The position numbers and the translations under genes were made by a program. DNA of 64,000 nt from CAVYXK01 sp963708245 (GTDB lineage: Bacteria; Pseudomonadota; Alphaproteobacteria; Acetobacterales; Acetobacteraceae). The first letter of the stretch is position 1. Each line of letters opens with the position of its first letter. The stretch covers positions 3,844,001 through 3,908,000 of the forward strand of contig OY970201.1 in NCBI GenBank assembly GCA_963708245.1, written 5' to 3'. A model generated the notes under the pieces. It did no database searches, was not told where the DNA came from, and saw nothing but the letters and a program-made list of their open reading frames with translations. This document shows, one piece after another, positions 47,434 through 55,998 of this stretch.

Positions 47434-48453
47434 TCACCTCAGGCCACCCTGGGCCTGCATCGGAGGCGGCCGCGCATTTCCGCCCCCCGCCTGCTCAGTC
47501 GTGCCGTCCCGACGCGGCTCCGGACGACCTGCCGTCCACACGGCAGACTGCCCCTCGCGCGCCAGCTCGCGATGAGCGACGTGGACCCCCCAAGCGACTT
47601 CGGCGTCACCGGCAGCGAACCGGGACGCCAAGCGGGCGGCGAGCCTCTCAACGATATGCACCGAGCGGTGACGCCCCCCGGTGCAGCCGACTGCGATGGT
47701 GACGTATTTCTTGCCCTCTTGGACGAACCTCGGCAAGAGCAGCCCCAGTAGGCCGGCCACCTGGTCGAGGAAAGCCGGGAAGTCCGGATCGGCCTCGACA
47801 TACGCGGCAACCTCGGGATCAAGCCCGGTTCGCAACCGCAAGATGGTGTCGTAGTGGGGATTCCGCAAAAACCGCGCATCGAATACCAGATCCGCGTCGC
47901 GCGGAAGGCCGAGCGGGTACGCAAACGAGATCAGCGTCACCGCCATGCGCAGTTGGCCGGCGGCGCTGTCCTCGCCGAAATGCCGCTCGACGAGAGCCCG
48001 CATCGCTCCCACCGGTAGTTCCGTGGTGTCGATCAGCAGGTCCGCGGCGTCGCGCAGCGCAGCAGTCAGCGTCCGCTCCTCGAGTACGCCGTCAATCACG
48101 CGTCCTTGCGGGGCAAGGGGATGGCGCCGGCGGCTCTCGGTGTACCGGCGCAGCAGCACCGTTTCGTCGGCGGTCACGTAGACAAGTTCTGGCTGCAGCG
48201 CCGGATTGGTGCGCAGTCGCGCCAGAGCGTCCAGGACACGATCGGCGTCGAATCCCCGGGTGCGCGCGTCGACCCCGATCGCCAGTCTCCGCTCGCTGCG
48301 GGTGACCATCTCCTCGAGCATGGTCAGCGGCGGATTATCGACCGTCTCGTAGCCAAGATCCTCCAGCACTCGGAGCACCGACAGCTTGCCGGACCCGGAC
48401 AGGCCGGTCACCAGCACCACCCGCAGGGGCGCAGCGGCGGCAGTCGGGCTCAC
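47434..48453 (-). CDS. rapZ: RNase adapter protein RapZ
   Basis: A P-loop RNA-binding adapter of 339 residues. Walker A is VTGLSGSGKLSVLRVLEDLG near residue 15, followed by YETVDNPPLTMLEEM. The C-terminal RNA-binding domain has IAVGCTGGRHRSVHIVERLA near residue 262. In E. coli RapZ guides RNase E to small RNAs; in alphaproteobacteria it sits in PTS loci. The GTG start at 48453 overlaps the hprK stop by three bases (GTGA). A 50-residue Arg/Pro-rich tail ends the protein. Confidence 0.92.
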   Translation of the reverse strand: MSPTAAAAPLRVVLVTGLSGSGKLSVLRVLEDLGYETVDNPPLTMLEEMVTRSERRLAIGVDARTRGFDADRVLDALARLRTNPALQPELVYVTADETVLLRRYTESRRRHPLAPQGRVIDGVLEERTLTAALRDAADLLIDTTELPVGAMRALVERHFGEDSAAGQLRMAVTLISFAYPLGLPRDADLVFDARFLRNPHYDTILRLRTGLDPEVAAYVEADPDFPAFLDQVAGLLGLLLPRFVQEGKKYVTIAVGCTGGRHRSVHIVERLAARLASRFAAGDAEVAWGVHVAHRELAREGQSAVWTAGRPEPRRDGTTEQAGGGNARPPPMQAQGGLR

Positions 48454-48935
48454 GGCACAAAAGCTCCGGCGACCTGCGACACGCGGCCGAGCGCGCAGTC
48501 GAGCGCCAGCGCCACGCGCTCGGGTGCCGAGGCGGCGAACGCCTCGACCATGACCAGCGGCAGGTCGAGCCCGGCGTGCCGCCGCGGCTCCGGCAGCCGT
48601 GCCGGTGCGCCAAGCTCTACCGCGAGCATCAGCCGGGCTTCCGCAGCGTACGCTAGCCGCACGATCCCCAGTCCGCGCACCTCCAGCAGGCCGGCCAAGC
48701 CGGGCGCCGGTCGCGCCAGCCCGTTCTCGATCACCACGCGATCGTCAGCAACCAGGACGAAACCCCGCGATAGCAGCCGCAGCGCCAGATCCGACTTTCC
48801 GGAGCCTGGCGGTCCGAGCAGCAACACGCCTGCCCCCTCCCGCGACACACAGCTCGCGTGGATGTGGCCCTGGCTGCCCATGGCCCACAATTTGAGCCGG
48901 TGCGAGGCGGAAAGGAAGTGCCCCGATGCGGGCAT
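48450..48935 (-). CDS. hprK: HPr kinase/phosphorylase, short alphaproteobacterial form
   Basis: HprK phosphorylates the regulatory Ser of HPr. Only the C-terminal kinase domain is present (161 residues), as is usual in alphaproteobacteria. Walker A is GVLLLGPPGSGKSDLALRLL, preceded by IHASCV, and VADDRVV and LEVRGLGIVRL are family hallmarks. The true start may be ATG 48881 (MGSQGHIHASC) rather than 48935. It is the first gene of the PTS operon and overlaps rapZ. No chvI/chvG genes are directly upstream. Confidence 0.9.
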   Translation of the reverse strand: MPASGHFLSASHRLKLWAMGSQGHIHASCVSREGAGVLLLGPPGSGKSDLALRLLSRGFVLVADDRVVIENGLARPAPGLAGLLEVRGLGIVRLAYAAEARLMLAVELGAPARLPEPRRHAGLDLPLVMVEAFAASAPERVALALDCALGRVSQVAGAFVP

Positions 48936-49080
48936 CGTCGCAGAAATGATCCCGCGCGAGCCCTGCTGTCGCCTCCCGCATATCCTGGTATGGCAGAAGG
49001 AGACTAGGAGACTGGCCCTCCCGCGACTTTCAGACCCCTCAGGCGAGGGGCCGAAACACGGATATTCAAAAGGTTATCGG

Positions 49081-49285
49081 ATGACGCTCGTTCTGCTAGA
49101 AATCGACCAGCGCGGCGTGGCGACCGCCACGTTGAACCGGCCGGACATTGGTAACGCTTATAACGAGGAGTTGCGGGCGAGTTGATTGCCGGGCTGGAGC
49201 GGCTGGCGCCGGACCCAACGGTGCGGTGCCTCGCGCTGCGCGGTGCCGGCAAGCATTTCCAGGCCGGCGCGGACGCGGTGACTAC
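49081..49285 (+). pseudogene. Enoyl-CoA hydratase/isomerase remnant
   Basis: ATG 49081 begins VLLEIDQRGVATATLNRPD and IGNAYNEEL, the standard N-terminus of crotonase-family enzymes, and stops at 49185. The next frame (from about 49182) continues with IAGLERLAPDPTVRCLALRG and AGKHFQAGAD, the next conserved segment. After about 49285 the similarity is lost and no further crotonase motifs are found. So this is a frameshifted, 3'-truncated gene of about 70 residues out of 260. The neighbourhood to the right is rich in other broken genes. Confidence 0.75.
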
Positions 49286-49544
49286 GGGAACTGCTTTCGG
49301 CCCGCTCGCCCTTTCCAGACATCCAGGCACGGCGTCGATGGGCGCGCTTGCTGATCAACCTCGGCTGCGCGCTGACGGCGAGCCTAGTGTTCGTCTCGTC
49401 GATGGTGGCTGCCTCGGAAGGGCTGTGCAGATCCCGGCCGGCCGAGTATTCAAGCGCGGACGAGGGCGCCTTTTTGACTCAGGATGGAAAGTGATCGCAT
49501 GCTGACATTCATGCGCACCACCACAGTGGAGGGAACCGAGGCAT

Positions 49545-50075
49545 ATGACTGAAAAGCATACACCTACCCGACACGCGGGACAGACGGGAGGGTTGACCGA
49601 CCTTTCGGCCGACGCCACTCGGGATATTAGCGCGGCACTTTCCGGTCTATTGGCTGACGTCTTTGCTCTTTACCTGAAGACGAAGAACTTCCATTGGCAT
49701 ATGAGCGGGCCGCACTTCCGCGACTATCACCTGCTGCTAGACGAGCAGGGTGACCAGATTTTCGCAATGACCGATCCCATCGCTGAGAGGGCGCGCAAGA
49801 TCGGCGGCACCACGCTGCGGTCCATCGGGCATATCGCACGAATGCAGCGTATTGCCGACAATGATGCAGAATACGTTGAGCCACAGGATATGCTCGCCGA
49901 GCTAAAGGACGACAATATCCGTCTGACCTCGGCGATGCGCCAGGTGCACAATACCTGCGACGAGTACGGCGACGTCGCGACAGCGAGCCTGCTTGAGGTC
50001 TGGATCGACGAGACTGAGCGGCGCAGTTGGTTCCTCTACGAGGCGGCACGCCGCCCGGCAGGCTCTAACGGCTGA
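49545..50075 (+). CDS. dps: Dps-family DNA starvation/ferritin-like protein
   Basis: A 176-residue mini-ferritin that stores iron and protects DNA. The ferroxidase ligands are in LKTKNFHWHMSGPHFRDYHL near residue 45 and LLLDEQGDQIFAM near 65. The four-helix fold is complete and ends SLLEVWIDETERRSWFLYEA. An N-terminal tail of about 20 residues may contact DNA. The start is preceded by a GAGGGAACCGAGG stretch. It is monocistronic or paired with the START-domain gene 72 bases downstream. Confidence 0.93.
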   Translation: MTEKHTPTRHAGQTGGLTDLSADATRDISAALSGLLADVFALYLKTKNFHWHMSGPHFRDYHLLLDEQGDQIFAMTDPIAERARKIGGTTLRSIGHIARMQRIADNDAEYVEPQDMLAELKDDNIRLTSAMRQVHNTCDEYGDVATASLLEVWIDETERRSWFLYEAARRPAGSNG

Positions 50076-50147
50076 TTCGCAACGGGCGGAACACGCATCT
50101 GAACTGGTGCGCACCGTCGAAGCGGCCTGGCTAGGGAGGAGGTGGGA

Positions 50148-50609
50148 ATGCCGCGTCATGAGGAGCAGGCGATCCTCGACTATGGTGCCGACGAGCTTTT
50201 CGCAGTCGTGGCAGATGTGAAGGATTATCCGCTGTTCGTCCCCTGGTGCAGCGGCGCGCGCATTCGCCGGGAGGACCAGCGAGAGATCATCGCTGATCTC
50301 GTCATCGGATTCGGTCCATTCCAAGAGAGCTTTACAAGCCAGGTCACGCTGGATCGACCGCGACAGGTACTGGTTCGCGCCATCGAGGGGCCGCTCGAGC
50401 ACCTGACAAACACGTGGACGTTCACCCCGGTTAAAGACAGGACCCACGTTGACTTTGTCATTGACTTTCAGTTCAAGAGCCATCTGCTCGATCATGTTGC
50501 GAATGGCATGTTCCACGAGGCCGCGACTCGCATGGTGAGTGCATTCGAGTCTCGGGTGCACTTGCTCCATCTGATGAAGCGCCATGCGAGTCAGGACCCA
50601 TCCCTCTGA
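50148..50609 (+). CDS. Coq10/RatA-type START-domain protein
   Basis: A 153-residue lipid-binding START/SRPBCC protein. YGADELFAVVADVKDYPLFV near residue 11 and PWCSGARIRRED are the Coq10/RatA signature. The C-terminus HLLDHVANGMFHEAATRMV fits the same group. In proteobacteria it binds ubiquinone and aids respiration. AGGAGG five bases before ATG 50148 decides the start. It sits before the poxB remnant and cioAB, in keeping with a respiratory neighbourhood. Confidence 0.85.
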   Translation: MPRHEEQAILDYGADELFAVVADVKDYPLFVPWCSGARIRREDQREIIADLVIGFGPFQESFTSQVTLDRPRQVLVRAIEGPLEHLTNTWTFTPVKDRTHVDFVIDFQFKSHLLDHVANGMFHEAATRMVSAFESRVHLLHLMKRHASQDPSL

Positions 50610-50679
50610 CACGACATCATTGATGCAAAAAAGGCCCAAGGCGCGCGCGGCCCACGCGGTCAGCCAGGCCCTCTTCTCG

Positions 50680-50986
50680 AACACGGACTGCGCGACACAG
50701 ACCCCAGCGCGCAGCGTAAAGGAGCTGCGTCCTCGCGCCGTGCTAGCTTGGTCCAGGCATCCAAGCGCTGGTTGCGAATCTTACAGTAATGGTGGCGCCA
50801 GCACGGTTTCGGCAGGCCAACCTCATCACAGTTCGTATTAACCCGCTCAATAAGTGACCGAATGCTCGGGGGGTCAGGCTGTGGATAATAGCATCGCAGG
50901 TGCCCATCGATGAGCTCATCGGCCCTGGGATCGATCTTGCTCGTCCCGGGGGACGCTCTCCTCGACGACCTGCCCAGGCCATACAC
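50680..50986 (-). pseudogene. Mu/TnsB-type transposase N-terminal fragment
   Basis: The minus-strand frame contains SKIDPRADELIDGHLRCYYP then PPSIRSLIERVNTNCDEVG and LPKPCWR. This pattern (Leu-Asp-Pro, then PSI..L...VN..C.E.GLP.P) is typical of the DNA-binding region ahead of the DDE domain in Mu-type/TnsB-type transposases. A frameshift follows LPKPCWR, and no catalytic DDE segment is present. I regard this as a degenerate piece; the assignment rests on pattern memory only. Confidence 0.45.
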
Positions 50987-51008
50987 GCGCCATCAGGCGA
51001 GCTGCAGC

Positions 51009-51325
51009 AGAAAATCTACCGGGTTCCTCGATTTAGGACGGAACTTCGAAACCCGAATTTCGCGGCGATGGCGGAAGCGGTCGGCATACGCGGGATCAGG
51101 CTGGAGGATCCAGCCGAAGCTAATGATGGGATCACCACCGGGCTGGCCCAGGCCCGTCCTGATCGACGCGGTTGTCAACCGGACGGAACTTGCAATGCCA
51201 CCCTCGATCACCATTGAGATGGCAAAGGGCTTCTCGCTCTACTGAAAGCGATCATCAACGGCCGGGTCGACGAGGTCGTCGATCTCACAAAGACAATCTC
51301 TGGCGGCGAGGCGGATCTCGAATAA
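51009..51325 (+). pseudogene. Pyruvate oxidase/dehydrogenase (PoxB-like) C-terminal remnant
   Basis: Three reading frames must be joined: GFLDLG; TELRNPNFAAMAEAVGIRGI with RLEDPAE; and PVLIDAVVNRTELAMPPS with ITIEMAKGFSLY. After an in-frame break the end reads LKAIINGRVDEVVDLTKT up to a TAA at 51323. These segments match the last roughly 100 residues of TPP-dependent PoxB-type enzymes. At least two frameshifts make it non-functional. The stop overlaps the ATG of cioA (TAATG), so the original gene was translationally coupled to cioAB. Confidence 0.8.
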
Positions 51326-52737
51326 TGGACACCACGGCACTTCTCCTGTCGCGAGTGCAGTTCGCATTCACGGTCTCGTTCCACATCATATTCCCATCGT
51401 TCACGATCGGCCTGGCGGCATGCCTGACGGTGCTGGAGGCTCTGCATCTCTGGACCAGGCGTCCGGCGTACCGTCTGGTCTTCGAGTTCTGGCTAAAGAT
51501 TTTCGGCATCGCATTTGGGCTCGGCGTCGTCTCCGGCATCGTCATGGCGTTCCAATTCGGCTCCAACTGGAGCGTGTTGGCGCGTATGTCAGGGCCAATC
51601 CAAGGGCCGCTGCTCGCGTATGAGACCTTCACCGCCTTCGCCTTGGAAGCCAGCTTTTTTGGCATCTTGCTATTCGGCCGCTCGCGTGTTCCGCCGTGGT
51701 TCTACCTGTTTTCGACCGCGATGGTAGCGCTTGGCACAACGCTGTCGGCCTTCTGGATCCTGGTCAACAACAGTTGGATGCAGGTGCCGGTCGGCTACGT
51801 CGTCGAGAATGGTCGCTTCGTTCCGGATGACTGGGCCAAGATCATCTTCAGTCCGGTGCTATGGGTGCGCTTCCCGCACATGCTGCTTGCGTCATATCTT
51901 GTCGGCGCTTTCTGTGTTGCTGCGACCGGGGCCTGGTACCTGCTGCGCCAGGTGTTCACCGCTGAGGCTCGCATCATGCTGCGCATGGGCCTCGGTCTCG
52001 CGGCCGTGTTGGTGCCGATCCAGCTCATCTTCGGACATCTGAACGGTGAATACGTTGTTCACCACCAGCCGTCGAAGATGGCAGCGATAGAGGCAAGATG
52101 GCACAACGAGAAGCCGGCTTCTGAGGTGCTGCTCGCCTGGCCGGACGTCGGGAATCGGCGAAACCTCTTCGCGATCACGCTGCCTCCGCCATTTGGGAGC
52201 CTGATCAACTCAGACAGCCTGTCGGCGGCAGAGGTGGGGCTGGATAGCATCCCGCCGCAAAATTGGCCACCGGTGCTGATCCCATTCTTCACATTCCGCA
52301 TCATGGTCGGTTGCGGGCTGGTCATGCTGCTGGTTGCCTGGATTGGTTCCTATCTGAACCACAAAGGGCGCCTTGAGCAGAACCGGCTGCTGCTGTCGGC
52401 CACGTTTCTCAGCTTCCCACTGCCTTACATTGCAATATGGACTGGGTGGTTCACTGCCGAGGTCGGGCGCCAGCCCTGGACCGTTTACGGAGTTCTCAGG
52501 ACGGCCGAGGCAATGACGCCATTTTTGACGGCGCAGGCGGCCCTGATTTCGCTGATCGTCTTTTGCGCCGTCTACAGCTTCATCTTCATCTTTGGGATCT
52601 TCTATATTTACAAACTTCTGCGTGCCGGCCCCGAGGGGCATCTGGTGCTGCCGCCCGCCGGCGCTGTTCCGAACCGTCCGATGTCGGTTGTCCATAGCGA
52701 TCTGACCGGTCCTCGTCGGCTCCCCGCGGGAGAATAG
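51325..52737 (+). CDS. cydA: Cytochrome bd-type quinol oxidase subunit I (CioA-like)
   Basis: Subunit I of the bd-type oxidase, 470 residues with about nine membrane helices. The heme b595 His is in FTVSFHIIFPSF near residue 18, and a second ligand His is in RFPHMLLASYLVGAF near 185. The quinone-binding region holds VVHHQPSKMAAIEARWHNE near 250, and GRQPW follows near 390. The Q-loop is short, as in cyanide-insensitive Cio oxidases. ATG 51325 overlaps the stop of the poxB remnant. The symbol is given by family; cioA is an equally valid name. Confidence 0.93.
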   Translation: MDTTALLLSRVQFAFTVSFHIIFPSFTIGLAACLTVLEALHLWTRRPAYRLVFEFWLKIFGIAFGLGVVSGIVMAFQFGSNWSVLARMSGPIQGPLLAYETFTAFALEASFFGILLFGRSRVPPWFYLFSTAMVALGTTLSAFWILVNNSWMQVPVGYVVENGRFVPDDWAKIIFSPVLWVRFPHMLLASYLVGAFCVAATGAWYLLRQVFTAEARIMLRMGLGLAAVLVPIQLIFGHLNGEYVVHHQPSKMAAIEARWHNEKPASEVLLAWPDVGNRRNLFAITLPPPFGSLINSDSLSAAEVGLDSIPPQNWPPVLIPFFTFRIMVGCGLVMLLVAWIGSYLNHKGRLEQNRLLLSATFLSFPLPYIAIWTGWFTAEVGRQPWTVYGVLRTAEAMTPFLTAQAALISLIVFCAVYSFIFIFGIFYIYKLLRAGPEGHLVLPPAGAVPNRPMSVVHSDLTGPRRLPAGE

Positions 52738-52739
52738 CA

Positions 52740-53726
52740 ATGATCATGTTCTGGATAGCCGTCCTGATCATCAGCACGCTGCTTTACGTGCTGCTCGACG
52801 GATTCGATCTCGGCGTCGGCATTCTGTTCGGCCTGACACGCCACGAAACCAGACGGGCCGCCATGATGAGCGCGGTCTCCCCGATCTGGGACGGCAACGA
52901 GACCTGGCTGGTGGTCGCCGGGGTGGTGCTGTGGGGTGCGTTTCCGATCGTTTATGCGACGCTGTTCTCCGCGTTCTATCTACCGCTGCTACTGATGCTG
53001 GCGGGACTGATCCTGCGCGGCGTTGCCTTCGAATATCGCCATAAGACGGAGCGGATGCGGTGGGTGTGGGATGCCGCGTTTGCCGGCGGATCGCTCGTCG
53101 CCGCGTTCATCCAGGGCCTGATGGTGGGAGCCCTGGTCGAGGGACTGCCCATCACGAACGGCCAATATACCGGCGGCATGTTCGGCTGGTTCAGCCCCTT
53201 TTCCATCCTCTGTGGCATCGGCCTATGCCTGGGCTATTCGCTGCTCGGTGCCTGCTGGCTTGTCAACAAATGTGAGGGTGAAGTCCGCGACGCTGCTTAT
53301 CGTCTAATCCCTACCCTGGCGATTGGCCTGCTTGTTTTCCTGATCGTCGTATTTGCTTACGCCCTCGCGGAAAACCTGCGCGTCATTGCAAGATGGCTCG
53401 AGCGTCCGTCCCTATTCGTGTTCCCCGCGATCGGCGTCATTGCCGCGCTTGTCGCCGTCCGAAGCGTTCGTCTCCGCCGGGACGGGATCCCGTTCATCAT
53501 GGTCGCGCTGATTTTCGCTGCGGCCTTCGCGACGCTGGCACTCTCGTTCTGGCCGTACATGATCCCATTCTCGATCACGATCGAAGAAGCCGCGGCGCCC
53601 CATTCCAGTCTGGCCTTCATGTTCTGGTTTGCGGGCATCATCGTTTTCCCGCTGATGCTCATCTACACCGCGATCAGCCTCATCGTTTTCCGCGGCAAGG
53701 TCACGGCTTCAGAGGTGCATTATTAG
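52740..53726 (+). CDS. cydB: Cytochrome bd-type quinol oxidase subunit II (CioB-like)
   Basis: Subunit II of the bd-type oxidase, 328 residues with about eight helices. It has LLDGFDLGVGILFGLT near residue 20 and the hallmark WDGNETWLVVAGVVLWGAFP near 56. It begins two bases after the CydA stop, which fits a bicistronic unit. No cydX-type small subunit or cydDC assembly genes are in the window. Confidence 0.94.
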   Translation: MIMFWIAVLIISTLLYVLLDGFDLGVGILFGLTRHETRRAAMMSAVSPIWDGNETWLVVAGVVLWGAFPIVYATLFSAFYLPLLLMLAGLILRGVAFEYRHKTERMRWVWDAAFAGGSLVAAFIQGLMVGALVEGLPITNGQYTGGMFGWFSPFSILCGIGLCLGYSLLGACWLVNKCEGEVRDAAYRLIPTLAIGLLVFLIVVFAYALAENLRVIARWLERPSLFVFPAIGVIAALVAVRSVRLRRDGIPFIMVALIFAAAFATLALSFWPYMIPFSITIEEAAAPHSSLAFMFWFAGIIVFPLMLIYTAISLIVFRGKVTASEVHY

Positions 53727-53771
53727 AACCATCCAGCATCCGGTTCATCCCAAAGCAAAGGAGTTAGTTCC

Positions 53772-54737
53772 GTGCCATCTTCAAGCAGTGCCACCGCCGA
53801 ACCTGCGAAACCCGCCGTTGAGCGGCATAGATCGGCTGCGTTTGTCATCAGGAGTATCGGTGTCGTCGGTTTGGGCCATATGGGCCGCGCTTTTGCGACC
53901 AACCTTATTGAGGACGGATACCAGGTACTGGTTTATGATCGGGATCCGAAGCGGGTAGCGGATTTGGTGGCGACCGGCGCTCGCGGTGCGGCGCAGCTCA
54001 GCGATCTTGCCAACTGCGATGTGGTCCTGACCTCTCTGCCAGACGATGATGCGCTGGCAGCGGTTGCGCTCGCGCCTGACGGTTTGGCGAGCTTTCTCGC
54101 GGTCAATGCGGTGCACATTTCAACCAGCACTGTCAGCCCGGCTTTGTCCCGCCGGGTCGCCGAAGAGCATGCCAGTCGCGGTCAGGATTACGTCGCCGCT
54201 CCTGTACTTGGGAATCCGGACTTCGCCAGGACACGCAAGCTCTTTGTGCTTGCCGCGGGCGCGCCCTCTGCGCTCGTGAAGGTTCGGCCGTTACTCGAGC
54301 GCCTTAGCCAGCGGCTGTTCGTAATCGGCGAAGATGCCGCTTCGGCCAACCTGTTCAAGCTCGCCGCCAATGTTCTGACCGCGACGACACTGCAGTGCAT
54401 GGGCGAGGTCCTGGCTTTGTTGCGCAAAGGTGGGATCGATAGCCAGCTTGGGTTCGAAGTACTGACCAATTCGCTGTTTGACTCGCGCGTCCACAAGAAC
54501 TATGGCGCGAAGATAGTCGAGGCGCGCTACAGCCCACCGGGAATGGCTGTACCGCTCGCCATCAAGGATCTGCGCCTCGCTTTGGCCGAAGCCGAGCGAG
54601 CTGCTGTGCCGATGCCCGCTGCAAGCCTCGTTCACGACCGGCTTGTGGCAATGGCGGCGCGCGGCTGGACCGATCTCGACTGGTCGGCGCTCGGCCTGCT
54701 CGCTTCTGTTGATGCGGGTATCGACGATCATCGCTGA
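53772..54737 (+). CDS. NAD(P)-dependent beta-hydroxyacid dehydrogenase-like protein
   Basis: A 321-residue 3-hydroxyisobutyrate dehydrogenase-family protein. The N-terminal Rossmann motif is IGVVGLGHMGRAFATNLIED near residue 30, after an unusually long Ser/Ala-rich start. The substrate-binding Ser/Gly loop is HISTSTVSPALS near 118. The catalytic Lys is in NLFKLAANVLTAT near 195. The GTG start at 53772 has AAAGGAG eight bases upstream. It stands between cydB and a truncated GMC gene; its substrate is unknown. Confidence 0.88.
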   Translation: MPSSSSATAEPAKPAVERHRSAAFVIRSIGVVGLGHMGRAFATNLIEDGYQVLVYDRDPKRVADLVATGARGAAQLSDLANCDVVLTSLPDDDALAAVALAPDGLASFLAVNAVHISTSTVSPALSRRVAEEHASRGQDYVAAPVLGNPDFARTRKLFVLAAGAPSALVKVRPLLERLSQRLFVIGEDAASANLFKLAANVLTATTLQCMGEVLALLRKGGIDSQLGFEVLTNSLFDSRVHKNYGAKIVEARYSPPGMAVPLAIKDLRLALAEAERAAVPMPAASLVHDRLVAMAARGWTDLDWSALGLLASVDAGIDDHR

Positions 54738-54774
54738 GGCTACCCACCATCCGCCTCCACGAGGGGCCGCGCTC

Positions 54775-55987
54775 GCGCCCCTACCCCACGCCGGCCCAAA
54801 AACAGCCCTACGGCCCAGTGGCATGGGCCGAGGCGGCGAAAGAGATGGGGTATCAGCCATTCCCACAATCGTCCGGCAATCTCTCACAAGCGTACACCAA
54901 CCCGGACGGCGTCACAATCGGTCCCTGCACTTATTGCGGCTTCTGCGAGCGGTTCGGCTGTGGCAATTACTCGAAGGCCAGCCCGCAGACCACAATTCTG
55001 CCACTGCTAATGCGCCGCGAAAACTTTGAAGCGCGCACCGAGTGCGAGGTCACGCAAATCAACCTCGACAGCACCGGCAAACGGGCTACCGGAGTTACCT
55101 ATGTCGATTCGGAAGGCCGCGAGTGGGAACAGCCGGCCGAGATGGTCTTTCTGTGCGCATTTCAGATGTTCAATGTGCAACTGCTACTGCTCTCCGGCAT
55201 CGGCCAGCCGTACGATGTCAGCACCGGCAAGGGCGTAATCGGCCGCAACTTCTCCTATCAGGTTACGTCCAGCGTGCAGGGGTTCTTCGACAACAAGATT
55301 TTCAACACCTTCATCGGCGGCGGCGCCATAGGCATGTGCATCGACGACTACAACGGCGACAATTTCGACCACGGCCCCTACGGGTTCGTGGGAGGCGGCT
55401 ACATGGGGATGGTGCAGACGAACGCCCGGCCGATCGAAACAACGCCGACGCCGCCTGGCACACCGCTATGGGGAGCCATATGGAAGAAGGCGGTCAAGGA
55501 CAGCTATCTCAGCACCATCCTGCCAGCCACACATGGAAGCTGCTACAGCTACCGCGACTGCTATCTCGATCTCGACCCCACCTACACCGACCGCTTCGGC
55601 CGCCCGCTGATGCGGCTGACCTTCGACTACCACGAAAACGAACTCAAGATGTCGCAGTTTCTGACGGATAAGCTTGCCGAGATCGTGCAGCGTATGGGGC
55701 CTCGGCAGATCGTCAAGCTGCCGCGCACCGGCCCTTTCAACATAGTGCCCTATCAAACAACACATACCTGCGGAGGAGCGGTCATGGGTACCGACCCGAC
55801 GACCAGCGCGCTTAACCGCTACCTGCAGAGCTGGGATGTGCACAATCTGTTTGTGATGGGCGCGACGGCGTTCCCGCAGAACGCAGGCTACAACCCGACC
55901 GACACCGTCGCCGCGCTGTGCTTCTGGTCGCTCGACGCGATCCACAAGCAATATCTGAAGAACCCCGGGCCGTTGATGCACGCGTAA
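54775..55987 (+). pseudogene. GMC-family dehydrogenase large subunit, FAD-binding N-terminus missing
   Basis: A membrane-bound gluconate/sorbitol-dehydrogenase-type flavoprotein, keeping about 400 of roughly 580 residues. The retained part opens with PTPAQKQPYGPVAWAEAAKE and shows CTYCGFCERFGCGNYSK near residue 45 and GAVMGTDPTTSALNRYLQSW near 325. It ends with FVMGATAFPQNAGYNPTDTV near 345. The N-terminal GxGxxG FAD-binding segment is absent and the sequence before 54775 is unrelated. A GTG at 54818 could still start a protein, but it could hardly bind FAD. The intact cytochrome c gene follows within 12 bases. Confidence 0.8.
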
Positions 55988-55998
55988 GGAGTGGTGTC

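Noticed and set aside
49310..49495. Signal-peptide-like frame after the crotonase remnant
   Set aside because: A hydrophobic stretch can be read, but it has no start site and no recognised mature domain.
50584..50841. 85-codon frame after the START-domain gene
   Set aside because: No ribosome-binding site or family resemblance; overlaps the transposase remnant on the other strand.
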